Below are positions 49,025 to 57,606 of a stretch of 64,000 nt of DNA, one piece after another. The position numbers were made by a program, and so were the translations under genes. The DNA is taken from contig CP099617.1 of the NCBI GenBank assembly GCA_024072375.1, positions 1,964,001-2,028,000 of the forward strand, in the 5' to 3' direction. The DNA comes from Sphingomonadaceae bacterium OTU29LAMAA1. GTDB taxonomy: Bacteria > Pseudomonadota > Alphaproteobacteria > Sphingomonadales > Sphingomonadaceae. Position 1 is the stretch's first letter. Each line of letters begins with the position of its first letter. Below the pieces are notes generated by a model. That model made no database searches, was not told where the DNA came from, and saw only the letters and a list, made by a program, of their open reading frames with translations.

Positions 49025-49743
49025 GCCTCCACCCGACGTTCCTTCGCGCCGTTGAGCGCGGACAGAACGCCGCGCATCGTCCGCACCTCCTGCGAGGACC
49101 AGGCGGGTTTGGTCAGCAACGTGCGCAACGTGCGTTTCGAGGTCGCGACGCGATCGGGTGGGAAGAAGAAGTTTGCGCGCTCCAGCATGTCGTCGAGCTG
49201 GCCGATCATGCCCTCCAGCTCCTCCTGCGGCGCAGGCGGGTCGATCGGCGTCAGTGATGGCTGCGCCAGCGCCTGCCCCTTCGACCATTCGTAGGCGACG
49301 AGGATCACCGCCTGCGCGAGGTTGAGGCTGCCGAATTCGGGGTTGATCGGCACGGTCAGGATCGTGCGGGCAAGTGCGACATCCTCTGTTTCCAAACCAG
49401 AGCGTTCCGGCCCGAACAGGAAGGCCGAGCGTTCGGGAGCGGCATGGACCTCTCTCGCTGCAACTTCGGGAGTGACCACCGGCTTGGTGACGCCGCGCTT
49501 GCGGACGGTGGTGGCGTAGACGTGGGCGCAATCCGCCACCGCGTCGGCGACGCTGTCGAACACCTGCGCCCGTTCGAGCACGATGTCCGCGCCGCTCGCA
49601 GCAGGGCCGGCGTTGGGATTGGGCCAGCCGTCGCGCGGCGACACCAGCCGCATCTCGGTCAGCCCGAAATTGAGCATCGCGCGTGCGGCCTTGCCGATAT
49701 TCTCGCCCAGTTGCGGGCGGACGAGTACGATGACGGGGTTCAT
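48994..49743 (-). CDS. trmJ: tRNA (Cm32/Um32) 2'-O-methyltransferase-like protein
   Basis: A SpoU-type methyltransferase with [20 protein letters not shown] and [10 protein letters not shown], then [15 protein letters not shown]. These are the three SPOUT motifs, including the knot region. TrmJ methylates tRNA position 32. A C-terminal helical extension is present. ATG 49743 overlaps the nrdR stop by four bases. About 249 residues. Confidence 0.92.
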   Translation of the reverse strand: MNPVIVLVRPQLGENIGKAARAMLNFGLTEMRLVSPRDGWPNPNAGPAASGADIVLERAQVFDSVADAVADCAHVYATTVRKRGVTKPVVTPEVAAREVHAAPERSAFLFGPERSGLETEDVALARTILTVPINPEFGSLNLAQAVILVAYEWSKGQALAQPSLTPIDPPAPQEELEGMIGQLDDMLERANFFFPPDRVATSKRTLRTLLTKPAWSSQEVRTMRGVLSALNGAKERRVEAQRASNAESS

Positions 49744-50216
49744 TCGATACGCCCCGCCTGTTCGACGGTGCCGGCGAATTCCTCGAAATCGCGGGCTTCG
49801 CTGAAATCGCGATAGACGCTGGCGAAGCGGATGTAGGCGACGGAATCGAGACCCTTCAGCCCATCCATCACCATCTCGCCGATCCGCTTCGACGACACTT
49901 CGCTCTCCCCCTGCGTTTCGAGTTGGCGCTGGATGCCACTGACCAGCTTTTCGATGCGTAGCGGCTCGATCGGGCGCTTGCGCGTGGCGATCGAGACGGA
50001 GCGGAGCAGCTTCTCGCGATCGAACGCCTCGCGCCGGACGCCGCCCGACGCGTTGCTTTTGAGCACCCACAAGTCGCGGAGCTGAATGCGTTCGAAGGTG
50101 GTGAAGCGCGCCGCACAGCCTTCGCACTGGCGGCGGCGCCGGATCGCCGCCCCGTCTTCGGTGGGGCGGCTGTCCTTTACCTGGCTGTCGTCATGGCCGC
50201 AGAAGGGGCATCGCAT
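49740..50216 (-). CDS. nrdR: Transcriptional repressor of ribonucleotide reductase
   Basis: A 158-residue protein with N-terminal zinc ribbon M-R-C-P-F-C-G-H and [13 protein letters not shown], followed by an ATP-cone domain ([12 protein letters not shown]). NrdR senses dATP/ATP and represses nrd genes. In this cluster it lies between trmJ and a small ORF after glyA, a usual alphaproteobacterial order. Confidence 0.97.
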   Translation of the reverse strand: MRCPFCGHDDSQVKDSRPTEDGAAIRRRRQCEGCAARFTTFERIQLRDLWVLKSNASGGVRREAFDREKLLRSVSIATRKRPIEPLRIEKLVSGIQRQLETQGESEVSSKRIGEMVMDGLKGLDSVAYIRFASVYRDFSEARDFEEFAGTVEQAGRIE

Positions 50217-50224
50217 TCAGGTAT

Positions 50225-50398
50225 TTAGTCCTTGCGCTTGGCATAGGCCACGCCGGCGCCGACCAGTGCACCGAGCACGGGGCCGACGAACGGAATCGGG
50301 ATCGCCACGACGGCGCCGATCGCGCCGTATTTGGCCATCTTCTTGCCGAGGCCGGGGGTGTTCTTGACAGTGGCCTGAACCTCTTCGATCTTCGACAT
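50225..50398 (-). CDS. Small Gly/Val-rich hydrophobic protein (57 aa)
   Basis: ATG 50398 follows AAGGATAAG. The product starts M-S-K-I-E-E-V-Q-A-T-V-K-N-T-P-G-L-G-K-K-M and continues with one Gly/Ala/Val/Pro-rich hydrophobic stretch ending A-Y-A-K-R-K-D. It is in the glyA-nrdR gap with four and nine bases on each side, so it is part of the operon. Probably a small inner-membrane protein. Confidence 0.75.
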   Translation of the reverse strand: MSKIEEVQATVKNTPGLGKKMAKYGAIGAVVAIPIPFVGPVLGALVGAGVAYAKRKD

Positions 50399-50401
50399 GG
50401 C

Positions 50402-51712
50402 TTATCCTTGATAGATGGGGAAGCGGGCGCACAAAGCGCGCACACGGGTCCGAACGTTCGCCTCGACCTCCGGGTCCCCGTGTTCGCCCTTCTTGGCGAG
50501 ACCGTCGAGCACGTCAGCGACCATGTGGCCGATCTCGCGGAATTCGGCGGGGCCGAAGCCGCGGGTGGTGCCAGCGGGCGAGCCGACGCGGATACCGCTG
50601 GTCTTGACCGGCGGCAGCGGATCGTTGGGGATGCCGTTCTTGTTGCAGGTGATGCCGGCGCGCTCCAGCGCCTCGTCCGCATCGCGGCCCGTGATGCCGA
50701 GCGGCGTGAGGTCGATCAGCGCGAGGTGGGTGTCGGTGCCGCCGGAGACGACATCGCTGCCCCGTTCCTTGAGCGTTGCGGCGAGAACCTTGGCGTTCTC
50801 GACGACGGCGGCGATATAGCTCTTGTAGCCGGGCTGCAGCGCCTCGCCGAACGCGACCGCCTTGGCGGCGATGACGTGCATCAGGGGGCCGCCCTGCAAG
50901 CCGGGGAAGACCGCCGAGTTGAACTTCTTGGCGAGCGCCTCGTCGTTGGTCAGGATCATGCCGCCGCGGGGGCCGCGTAACGTCTTGTGCGTCGTGGTGG
51001 TGACGACGTGCGCATGACCGAACGGCGTGGGGTGCAGGCCGGCGGCGACGATGCCGGCGAAATGCGCCATGTCGACCATGAAATAGGCGCCGACCTTGTC
51101 CGCGATCTCGCGGAACTTGGCGAAGTTGATGACACGGGGGTAGGCGGAACCGCCCGCGATGATGAGCTTGGGCTGATGCTCGACCGCGAGCCGCTCGACC
51201 TCGTCATAGTCGATCAGATGCGTGACCGGATCGACGCCGTACTGGATCGCGTTGAACCACTTGCCCGACATCGCGGCGCGCGCGCCATGGGTCAGGTGGC
51301 CGCCGGCGTCGAGGCTCATGCCAAGGATCGTCTCGCCCGGCTTGACCAGCGCCAGCATCACCGCGCCGTTCGCCTGTGCACCCGAGTGGGGCTGGACGTT
51401 GACAAAGCCGCAGCCGAAGATCTGCTTGGCGCGTTCAATCGCCAGCGTCTCGACCTCGTCGGATGGCGCGCAGCCCTGGTAATAGCGCTTGCCGGGATAG
51501 CCCTCGGCATATTTGTTGGTGAAGACCGACCCTTGCGCCTCGAGCACTGCTTTCGACACGATGTTTTCCGACGCGATCAGCTCGATCTGCGTCTGTTCGC
51601 GCTCCAGTTCGTGGGCGATGCCAGCGGCGATCGCGGGATCGGCATCGGCCAGGCTCTGCGAGAAGAAGCCGTCGTGGCGGATATCACTGAAATCGGTGGG
51701 CCGGGTGCTCAT
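50402..51712 (-). CDS. glyA: Serine hydroxymethyltransferase
   Basis: GlyA interconverts serine and glycine while loading one-carbon units on tetrahydrofolate. The 436-residue sequence has [38 protein letters not shown], and the PLP lysine in [13 protein letters not shown]. It follows rpiB with four bases between. Confidence 0.98.
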   Translation of the reverse strand: MSTRPTDFSDIRHDGFFSQSLADADPAIAAGIAHELEREQTQIELIASENIVSKAVLEAQGSVFTNKYAEGYPGKRYYQGCAPSDEVETLAIERAKQIFGCGFVNVQPHSGAQANGAVMLALVKPGETILGMSLDAGGHLTHGARAAMSGKWFNAIQYGVDPVTHLIDYDEVERLAVEHQPKLIIAGGSAYPRVINFAKFREIADKVGAYFMVDMAHFAGIVAAGLHPTPFGHAHVVTTTTHKTLRGPRGGMILTNDEALAKKFNSAVFPGLQGGPLMHVIAAKAVAFGEALQPGYKSYIAAVVENAKVLAATLKERGSDVVSGGTDTHLALIDLTPLGITGRDADEALERAGITCNKNGIPNDPLPPVKTSGIRVGSPAGTTRGFGPAEFREIGHMVADVLDGLAKKGEHGDPEVEANVRTRVRALCARFPIYQG

Positions 51713-51716
51713 GGGT

Positions 51717-52151
51717 TCAGTCCTTTCGCGACAGTTTGTCGACGCGGTTCTGGTGACGGCCGCCTTCGAACGGGGCAGCGAGGAAAGCTTCGAGGCAGGC
51801 CTTGGCGAGGTCGGGTCCGATCAGGCGCGCACCCATGGCCACGACATTGGCGTCGTTGTGGTGCCGCGCAAGAGTGGCGGACAACGGTTCGGAAACGAGC
51901 GCGCAGCGACATGCCGGATCGCGGTTTACCGCGATCGAGATGCCGATGCCCGATCCGCACAGCGCGACACCGAAGTCCGCCCCGCCCGACGCGATCGCCT
52001 CGGCGAGTGCGTAGCCGAAATCAGGATAATCGACGCGGGCATCGGTATCCGGCCCCAGATCGATCGTGTCATGGCCCAATGCCGCGGCGTGCTCGACCAG
52101 CAGCGCCTTCAGCGCGACGGCAGCGTGATCGGAAGCGAAGGCGATGCGCAA
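51717..52151 (-). CDS. rpiB: Ribose-5-phosphate isomerase B
   Basis: The start is TTG 52151 with an AGGACG box; a longer frame to 52211 is likely a shadow. The 144-residue product has [17 protein letters not shown], and the active Cys in [10 protein letters not shown]. It interconverts ribose-5-phosphate and ribulose-5-phosphate. First gene of the rpiB-glyA-nrdR-trmJ unit. Confidence 0.95.
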   Translation of the reverse strand: MRIAFASDHAAVALKALLVEHAAALGHDTIDLGPDTDARVDYPDFGYALAEAIASGGADFGVALCGSGIGISIAVNRDPACRCALVSEPLSATLARHHNDANVVAMGARLIGPDLAKACLEAFLAAPFEGGRHQNRVDKLSRKD

Positions 52152-52348
52152 ATGGACGTCCTGTGGCGAGACGGATCGGATGCAGCGCGCCTTAGCGATG
52201 GATCGCCGCAATTGCCAGAGTCGGGGCGGAACGCAGTGGGTCGTTCGCGCGCTTTGCCCGACAGCCGACTAAATCTGGGATAAGAACATGACGCATTACC
52301 ATCGCTCCAGGACCGGCCATCGGCGTCGCTCCGCTACGGTCGGCGACG

Positions 52349-52831
52349 ATGTCTGAGCGTCCCGCCGGGCGGAGTGCGACCGCTGTCGGCGAATCACCGC
52401 TGATCCTGGGCTATGCGGGGCTGTTGCCGCAGATCGCTGCGGCGGCGACGTGCTTCTTCGGTGGCGCCAGCGACATCGGACCGATGTTCGCCTTCGGCTA
52501 TGCCACTTTGATCCTGAGCTTCCTGGGCGGAATCTGGTGGGGTTTCGCGATGATGACGGCGGATGGTCAGGGGCGGATCGCCTGCTGGGCGGTGGCGCCG
52601 TCGCTATTCGGTGCCGCGCTGATCCTGCTGTCGATCGCCCATGTGCTGACGCTGAACTGGGCGCTGGTGCTGCTGGGATCGGCGGTGATGATGACCCTGC
52701 TGATCGACCGCCGTCTGGTCGAGGCGCATATCGCGCCGGAGGGCTGGCTGGCGATGCGCGTCCCGCTATCGATCGGCCTCGGCGCGCTGACGATCCTGTG
52801 CGGGATCATCTGCGGCGTATCGATGCCCTAG
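52349..52831 (+). CDS. DUF3429 membrane protein (160 aa)
   Basis: Four to five hydrophobic segments, with L-G-Y-A-G-L-L-P-Q near the start and [15 protein letters not shown] in the second segment. This is the typical DUF3429 pattern. Inner membrane; function unknown. It converges on hemA with a four-base overlap. Confidence 0.88.
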   Translation: MSERPAGRSATAVGESPLILGYAGLLPQIAAAATCFFGGASDIGPMFAFGYATLILSFLGGIWWGFAMMTADGQGRIACWAVAPSLFGAALILLSIAHVLTLNWALVLLGSAVMMTLLIDRRLVEAHIAPEGWLAMRVPLSIGLGALTILCGIICGVSMP

Positions 52832-54069
52832 GCGGCCTTGCGCAGCTCCAGCCGGCTCCAGATCTCGACCAGCGCGTCGGTGAGTTCCCGCATCATTACC
52901 GGCGTATGGCTGGGGCCGGGCGTGAAGCGCAGGCGTTCGCTGCCGCGCGGCACCGTCGGGTAATTGATCGGCTGGACGTAGACGCCGTATTCGGCGAGCA
53001 GGATGTCGCTGATCCGCTTCGCCTTCACCGGATCGCCGACCATGATCGGCACGATATGGGTATCGCCCATCATCACCGGCAGACCGGCGTCGTCGAGCAT
53101 CGTCTTGAGCAGCGTCGCCGAGGCCTGCTGCCCCTCGCGCTCGACGCTGGACGATTTCAGATGGCGGACGCTCGCCAGCACGCCCGCGACGAGAACCGGC
53201 GACAGGCTGGTGGTGAAGATGAAGCCGGGCGCATAGCTGCGGATGACATCGACGATCGTCTGGTCCGCGGCGATATAGCCGCCCATCACGCCGAACGCCT
53301 TGCCGAGCGTGCCTTCGATGATCGTCAGCCGATCGGCGACGCCTTCCTGTTCGGAAATGCCGCCGCCGCGCGCGCCGTACATGCCGACGGCATGGACTTC
53401 GTCGAGGTAGGTCAGCGCGTTATATCTATCGGCGAGGTCGCAGATCGCAGCGATCGGCGCGATGTCCGCTTCCATCGAATACACGCTTTCGAACGCGATC
53501 AGCTTCGGCACCGACGGGTCTTCGGCAGCAAGCAATTCCTCGAGATGCGCGAGGTCGTTGTGGCGGAAGATGCGCTTTTCGCAGCCCGAATTGCGGATGC
53601 CTGCGATCATCGAGGCGTGATTGAGTTCGTCCGAGAAGATCACGCAGCCGGGCAGTATCTTGGCAAGCGTCGACAGCGTCGCCTCGTTGGAAACGTAGCC
53701 GCTGGTGAACAGCAGCGCCGATTCCTTGCCGTGAAGGTCGGCGAGTTCGTGTTCCAGATCGATATGGTAATGCGTGTTGCCGCCGATGTTGCGGGTGCCG
53801 CCCGATCCCGCGCCGACGTCGTGCAGCGCTTCTTCCATCGCCTCGATCACCTTGGGATGCTGACCCATCGCGAGATAATCGTTGGAACACCAGACGGTGA
53901 TCGGCTTCGGCCCATTGTGGCCGGCAAAGCAGCGCGCGTTGGGGAACATCCCCTTGTTGCGGAGGATGTCGATGAAGACCCGGTACCGGCCCTCGGCATG
54001 TAGGCGATCGATCGCCTGGGTGAAGACGCGCGTATAATCCACGCGCACGTCCGTGCCGTCGCTGCTCAT
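52828..54069 (-). CDS. hemA: 5-aminolevulinate synthase
   Basis: An alpha-oxoamine synthase that joins glycine and succinyl-CoA in the C4 heme pathway typical of alphaproteobacteria. Seen: [22 protein letters not shown], the PLP Lys in E-G-T-L-G-K-A-F-G, and the C-terminal R-F-T-P-G-P-S-H-T. About 413 residues from ATG 54069; the upstream 63-codon extension is unlikely. Confidence 0.98.
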   Translation of the reverse strand: MSSDGTDVRVDYTRVFTQAIDRLHAEGRYRVFIDILRNKGMFPNARCFAGHNGPKPITVWCSNDYLAMGQHPKVIEAMEEALHDVGAGSGGTRNIGGNTHYHIDLEHELADLHGKESALLFTSGYVSNEATLSTLAKILPGCVIFSDELNHASMIAGIRNSGCEKRIFRHNDLAHLEELLAAEDPSVPKLIAFESVYSMEADIAPIAAICDLADRYNALTYLDEVHAVGMYGARGGGISEQEGVADRLTIIEGTLGKAFGVMGGYIAADQTIVDVIRSYAPGFIFTTSLSPVLVAGVLASVRHLKSSSVEREGQQASATLLKTMLDDAGLPVMMGDTHIVPIMVGDPVKAKRISDILLAEYGVYVQPINYPTVPRGSERLRFTPGPSHTPVMMRELTDALVEIWSRLELRKAA

Positions 54070-54193
54070 GGGAAAGCCATGTAACCGCGCGAAGGGCGGG
54101 TTGCCAGTGGATAAAAGCGGTGGGCGTGATCGGGCGGGTGGGCATATAGTCCCACCCTGCCCCCGTTTGCCGTCACCCGGACGGCGGGATGGT

Positions 54194-54988
54194 CTACAGC
54201 GCTTCCATCTGTACGATACCATAGCCTGCCAGCGCCGGGGCCAGCGCGCGTTCGGCATCGTCGAGGCGGGTGAACACCGCGCGGTGGTGCGGCGTGCCGA
54301 CGGGCCAGTCTTGCCCTTGCGTCAGAAAGGCGATTCGCCGGGCGATTCCCGGACCGCCGTCGACGAAGTGCATCCCCGGCGGTGCCGCCGCCGCCAGTTC
54401 CGCCGCGACCAGCGGGAAGTGCGTGCAGGCGTTGACGATCACGTCGATCCGCTTGCCGTCGGGCTGATCGAACAGGCCCGAGAGCACGGCGCGATACCGC
54501 CCGGGATCGGTTGCGCGGCCGGCAAGCTTCGCCTCGGCCAGCCGGACGAGTTCGGCCGAGCCGTGGCGCAGCACGATGCAATCGGCTGCGAACCGCGCGG
54601 CGAGATCGTCGACATAGGCTTGGCGCACCGTCGCCTCGGTTCCCAACACGCCGATGACGCGGCTGCGACTCGCTTCGGCTGCGGGCTTGATCGCCGGCAC
54701 CGTGCCGACCACGGGCACGTCGAGCGCGGCGCGGACGACCGGCAGGGCAATCGTCGAAGCGGTGTTGCAGGCGATCACCACCAGCCGCGGCCGATACCGT
54801 TCGACCAGTCGCCCGAGCAACGCCGGCACGCGCGCCGCAATCTCCGCCTCGCTCTTGACGCCGTAGGGAAAGCCCGCAGAATCCGCCGCATAGACGATCG
54901 GCGCGTGCGGCAGCAGCGCTCGTGTCGGTGCGACCACGGACAGGCCACCGACGCCGGAATCGAAGAAGAGGATCGGGCCGCCGCTCAT
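54194..54988 (-). CDS. murI: Glutamate racemase
   Basis: MurI makes D-glutamate for peptidoglycan. The two catalytic Cys motifs are visible: V-I-A-C-N-T-A-S-T and N-A-C-T-H-F-P-L, with [10 protein letters not shown] at the start and a [11 protein letters not shown] loop. 264 residues from ATG 54988. Divergent from plsY. Confidence 0.96.
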   Translation of the reverse strand: MSGGPILFFDSGVGGLSVVAPTRALLPHAPIVYAADSAGFPYGVKSEAEIAARVPALLGRLVERYRPRLVVIACNTASTIALPVVRAALDVPVVGTVPAIKPAAEASRSRVIGVLGTEATVRQAYVDDLAARFAADCIVLRHGSAELVRLAEAKLAGRATDPGRYRAVLSGLFDQPDGKRIDVIVNACTHFPLVAAELAAAAPPGMHFVDGGPGIARRIAFLTQGQDWPVGTPHHRAVFTRLDDAERALAPALAGYGIVQMEAL

Positions 54989-55122
54989 GCGATCTGCCCT
55001 TAGAGCGGTCTCCGGCGACCGCAAGCACGTGGTCGCCAACGGGCTTGAGCGAAGTTGGTGCACCGCCATTGGCGCAACCGCACCGAACCGGCTATGATCG
55101 TCCTCGATACGAAGGGGCAGGC

Positions 55123-55758
55123 TTGCACACCGAGATACTCTGGGTCGCACCGACATGCGCACTGTTGCTCGGCTATCTGCTGGGCTCCATCCCCTTTGGC
55201 GTGCTGCTGACGCGGTTCGCGGGCGCGGGCGACCTGCGCAGCATCGGCTCCGGCAACATTGGCGCGACCAACGTGCTTAGGACGGGGCGCAAGGGACTGG
55301 CGGCGGCGACGTTGCTGCTCGACCTGCTGAAGGGCGCGGCGGCGGTGTGGCTGGCGGACTGGCTGTTCCCAGGCGACGGTGTAGTTGCCGCGGCGGCGGC
55401 GTTCATCGGTCACTGCTATCCGGTCTGGCTGCGCTTCAGGGGTGGCAAGGGCGTGGCGACGATGATGGGGATCGTGCTCGCGCTGCACTGGCCGATGGGG
55501 CTGGTCTATGCGCTCGTCTGGCTCGGTCTGCTCGCGACCGTCCGCATCTCGTCGGTCGCCGGCATGGCCGCGGCGGTCAGCGCACCGGTCAGCGGAGCGC
55601 TGTTCGGGCGGTTCGACATCGTGATGCTGGTGCTCGCGCTGGCGGCGATCGTGTTGTGGAAGCATGCCGAGAATATCGAGCGGCTGATCGCCGGCACCGA
55701 ACCGCGGATCGGACGCAAGGACGCGATCGACGAGGCTGGTGCGCTTTCCGATGGCTGA
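55123..55758 (+). CDS. plsY: Glycerol-3-phosphate acyltransferase PlsY
   Basis: A membrane enzyme that transfers acyl groups from acyl-phosphate to glycerol-3-phosphate. The motif G-S-G-N-I-G-A-T-N-V and the later F-R-G-G-K-G-V-A-T with G-H-C-Y-P-V-W-L are typical. Five hydrophobic segments. The start is TTG 55123 with a GAAGGGGCAG ribosome site; no in-frame ATG is near. About 211 residues. Overlaps dprA. Confidence 0.95.
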   Translation: MHTEILWVAPTCALLLGYLLGSIPFGVLLTRFAGAGDLRSIGSGNIGATNVLRTGRKGLAAATLLLDLLKGAAAVWLADWLFPGDGVVAAAAAFIGHCYPVWLRFRGGKGVATMMGIVLALHWPMGLVYALVWLGLLATVRISSVAGMAAAVSAPVSGALFGRFDIVMLVLALAAIVLWKHAENIERLIAGTEPRIGRKDAIDEAGALSDG

Positions 55759-56830
55759 GCGCGATGTCGCGCGCCTCCGACTGATCCGTACGCCGGGGAT
55801 CGGTCCGGTCACCTATCGTCAGTTGATCGCGCGCTTCGGCACCGCCGCAGCGGCGCTGGAAATGCTGCCGACGCTCGCGCGTCGCGGCGGCGGGGCGGCG
55901 CCGACGATAGCCGATGCGGGGATGATCGCGCGCGAGATGGCGGCGACGGCGCGGCTCGGTGCGCACTACCTGTTCCTCGACGATCCCGACTATCCGGCGC
56001 TGCTGGCCGAGATCGATACCGCGCCGCCAGCGCTGATCGTGCGGGGCGACCTGGCGCTGACGCGGCAGATGTGCGTCGCGATCGTCGGCGCGCGCAATGC
56101 GTCGGCCGCGGCGTGTCGCTTCGCGCGGACGCTCGGCTACGAACTGGCGGCAGAGGGGGTGACCGTCGTCAGCGGGCTGGCGCGCGGGATCGACACTGCG
56201 GCGCATGTCGGCGCTATGCCGCGGACGATCGGCGTCATCGCCAGCGGCGTCGACGTGGTCTTCCCGCCGGAAAATGCCGGCCTGCAGGAACAAGTGGCGT
56301 CCGGGGGCCTGCTGATCGCCGAACAACCGCCCGGGACGCAGCCGCTTGCGCGCCATTTCCCGTCACGCAACCGGATCATCGCCGGGCTGGCGCTCGGCAC
56401 GGTGGTGGTCGAGGCGGCGCTCCGCTCCGGATCGCTGATCACCGCGCGTCTGGCGAACGAGGCCGGGCGCGAGGTGATGGCGGTTCCCGGCAGCCCGCTC
56501 GATCCACGCGCGCAGGGCTGCAACCTCCTGATCCGCGAAGGCGCGACGCTGATCCAGACCGCCGCCGACGTGCTGGAACAGCTGCGCCCGATCGACCCAC
56601 GCGGCGTCCGCATGCCTACGTCCAACTATGGCGGCCCGCCGCCGGCGGATGCGAGCGACGCCGATCGTGCGCGGATCGCCGGTTTGCTGGGGCCGGTGCC
56701 GGTTACGGTCGACGAGTTGATCCGCCAGAGCCACGTCGCCCCGGCGATCGTACAGACCGTGCTGCTGGAACTGGAGCTTGCCGGCCGGCTGGAACGCCAA
56801 GCCGGCGGACGCGTCAGCCTGGTGTTGTGA
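55751..56830 (+). CDS. dprA: DNA-processing protein DprA
   Basis: A single-strand DNA-binding protein that loads RecA during natural transformation. Its Rossmann domain shows I-V-G-A-R-N-A-S, S-G-L-A-R-G-I-D-T-A-A-H and F-P-S-R-N-R-I-I-A-G-L, with a C-terminal winged-helix domain (V-D-E-L-I-R-Q-S-H). ATG 55751 lies eight bases before the plsY stop. About 359 residues. Confidence 0.96.
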   Translation: MAERDVARLRLIRTPGIGPVTYRQLIARFGTAAAALEMLPTLARRGGGAAPTIADAGMIAREMAATARLGAHYLFLDDPDYPALLAEIDTAPPALIVRGDLALTRQMCVAIVGARNASAAACRFARTLGYELAAEGVTVVSGLARGIDTAAHVGAMPRTIGVIASGVDVVFPPENAGLQEQVASGGLLIAEQPPGTQPLARHFPSRNRIIAGLALGTVVVEAALRSGSLITARLANEAGREVMAVPGSPLDPRAQGCNLLIREGATLIQTAADVLEQLRPIDPRGVRMPTSNYGGPPPADASDADRARIAGLLGPVPVTVDELIRQSHVAPAIVQTVLLELELAGRLERQAGGRVSLVL

Positions 56831-57478
56831 TCACCCTGCCGCTACGTCCTTGCGCGCCGCATAGCGCCCGATCAGCAGCGTGATGACCGGGCTGCCGAGT
56901 GTCAGCACCACCAGCGCGGCGACCCACGTCACCATCCCGGCGGCGAACGCGCAGACGCCGATCGCGATCGCGATCCAGCTGCGCCGCAAAAAAGGCCGCA
57001 TGTCCGCCACCGTCAGCCCGTCGTCGAGCAGCTCGGGCGAGGCGGCGATGCTGCGGATCAACTGGCGGTTGACCAGCCCCAGCACGATCAGCCAGCCGGT
57101 GTAGAAACCGATCCCGACTCGCAGCTGGACGTATTCGCTGATCACCGCCGTCGGGAATGGCATGAAGGCGACCGCCAGCAACAGCAGCAGGTTGACCGTC
57201 GTCAGCCGCCGGTTACTCGCACGCAGCAATCCCATCACCTCGTGGTGCGTCAGCCAGAACCGGCCGAGCACCAGAAAGCTGACCAGAAAGCCGATGTAGT
57301 TCGGAATGAGGACGAGCAGCGCATTGCCGAGTTCGGGGCCGGTGGCGTGGTGCAGGTGCGGCAACTTCACCTCGACCACCAGCAGCGTCATTGCGATGGC
57401 GAACACCGCGTCGGAAAAGAAGGTCAGTCGTTCCAGCTGCTTACGGTCGCGATCGGCGCCATGCGTGGCGTCGATCAT
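56831..57478 (-). CDS. TMEM175-family potassium channel-like protein
   Basis: The signature F-F-S-D-A-V-F-A-I-A-M-T is at the start of the first of six hydrophobic segments, as in bacterial TMEM175 (DUF1211) channels, which conduct potassium. 215 residues from ATG 57478; the upstream extension is likely a shadow. Convergent with dprA with no gap. Confidence 0.9.
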   Translation of the reverse strand: MIDATHGADRDRKQLERLTFFSDAVFAIAMTLLVVEVKLPHLHHATGPELGNALLVLIPNYIGFLVSFLVLGRFWLTHHEVMGLLRASNRRLTTVNLLLLLAVAFMPFPTAVISEYVQLRVGIGFYTGWLIVLGLVNRQLIRSIAASPELLDDGLTVADMRPFLRRSWIAIAIGVCAFAAGMVTWVAALVVLTLGSPVITLLIGRYAARKDVAAG

Positions 57479-57606
57479 GCTGCCCCGCTCCGGTACGGCT
57501 TGCGCTTCCGGTTCGTCGAACCCCACATCATACCCCAATCCCGTTGACAGCCGCCCCATCGGCTTTCCACCCTCGCGCGTACACGTAAGGACGCTATTCC
57601 ACCACC

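Noticed and set aside
55000..55812. Minus-strand frame opposite plsY
   Set aside because: His/Arg/Gln-rich shadow; PlsY motifs on the plus strand are decisive.
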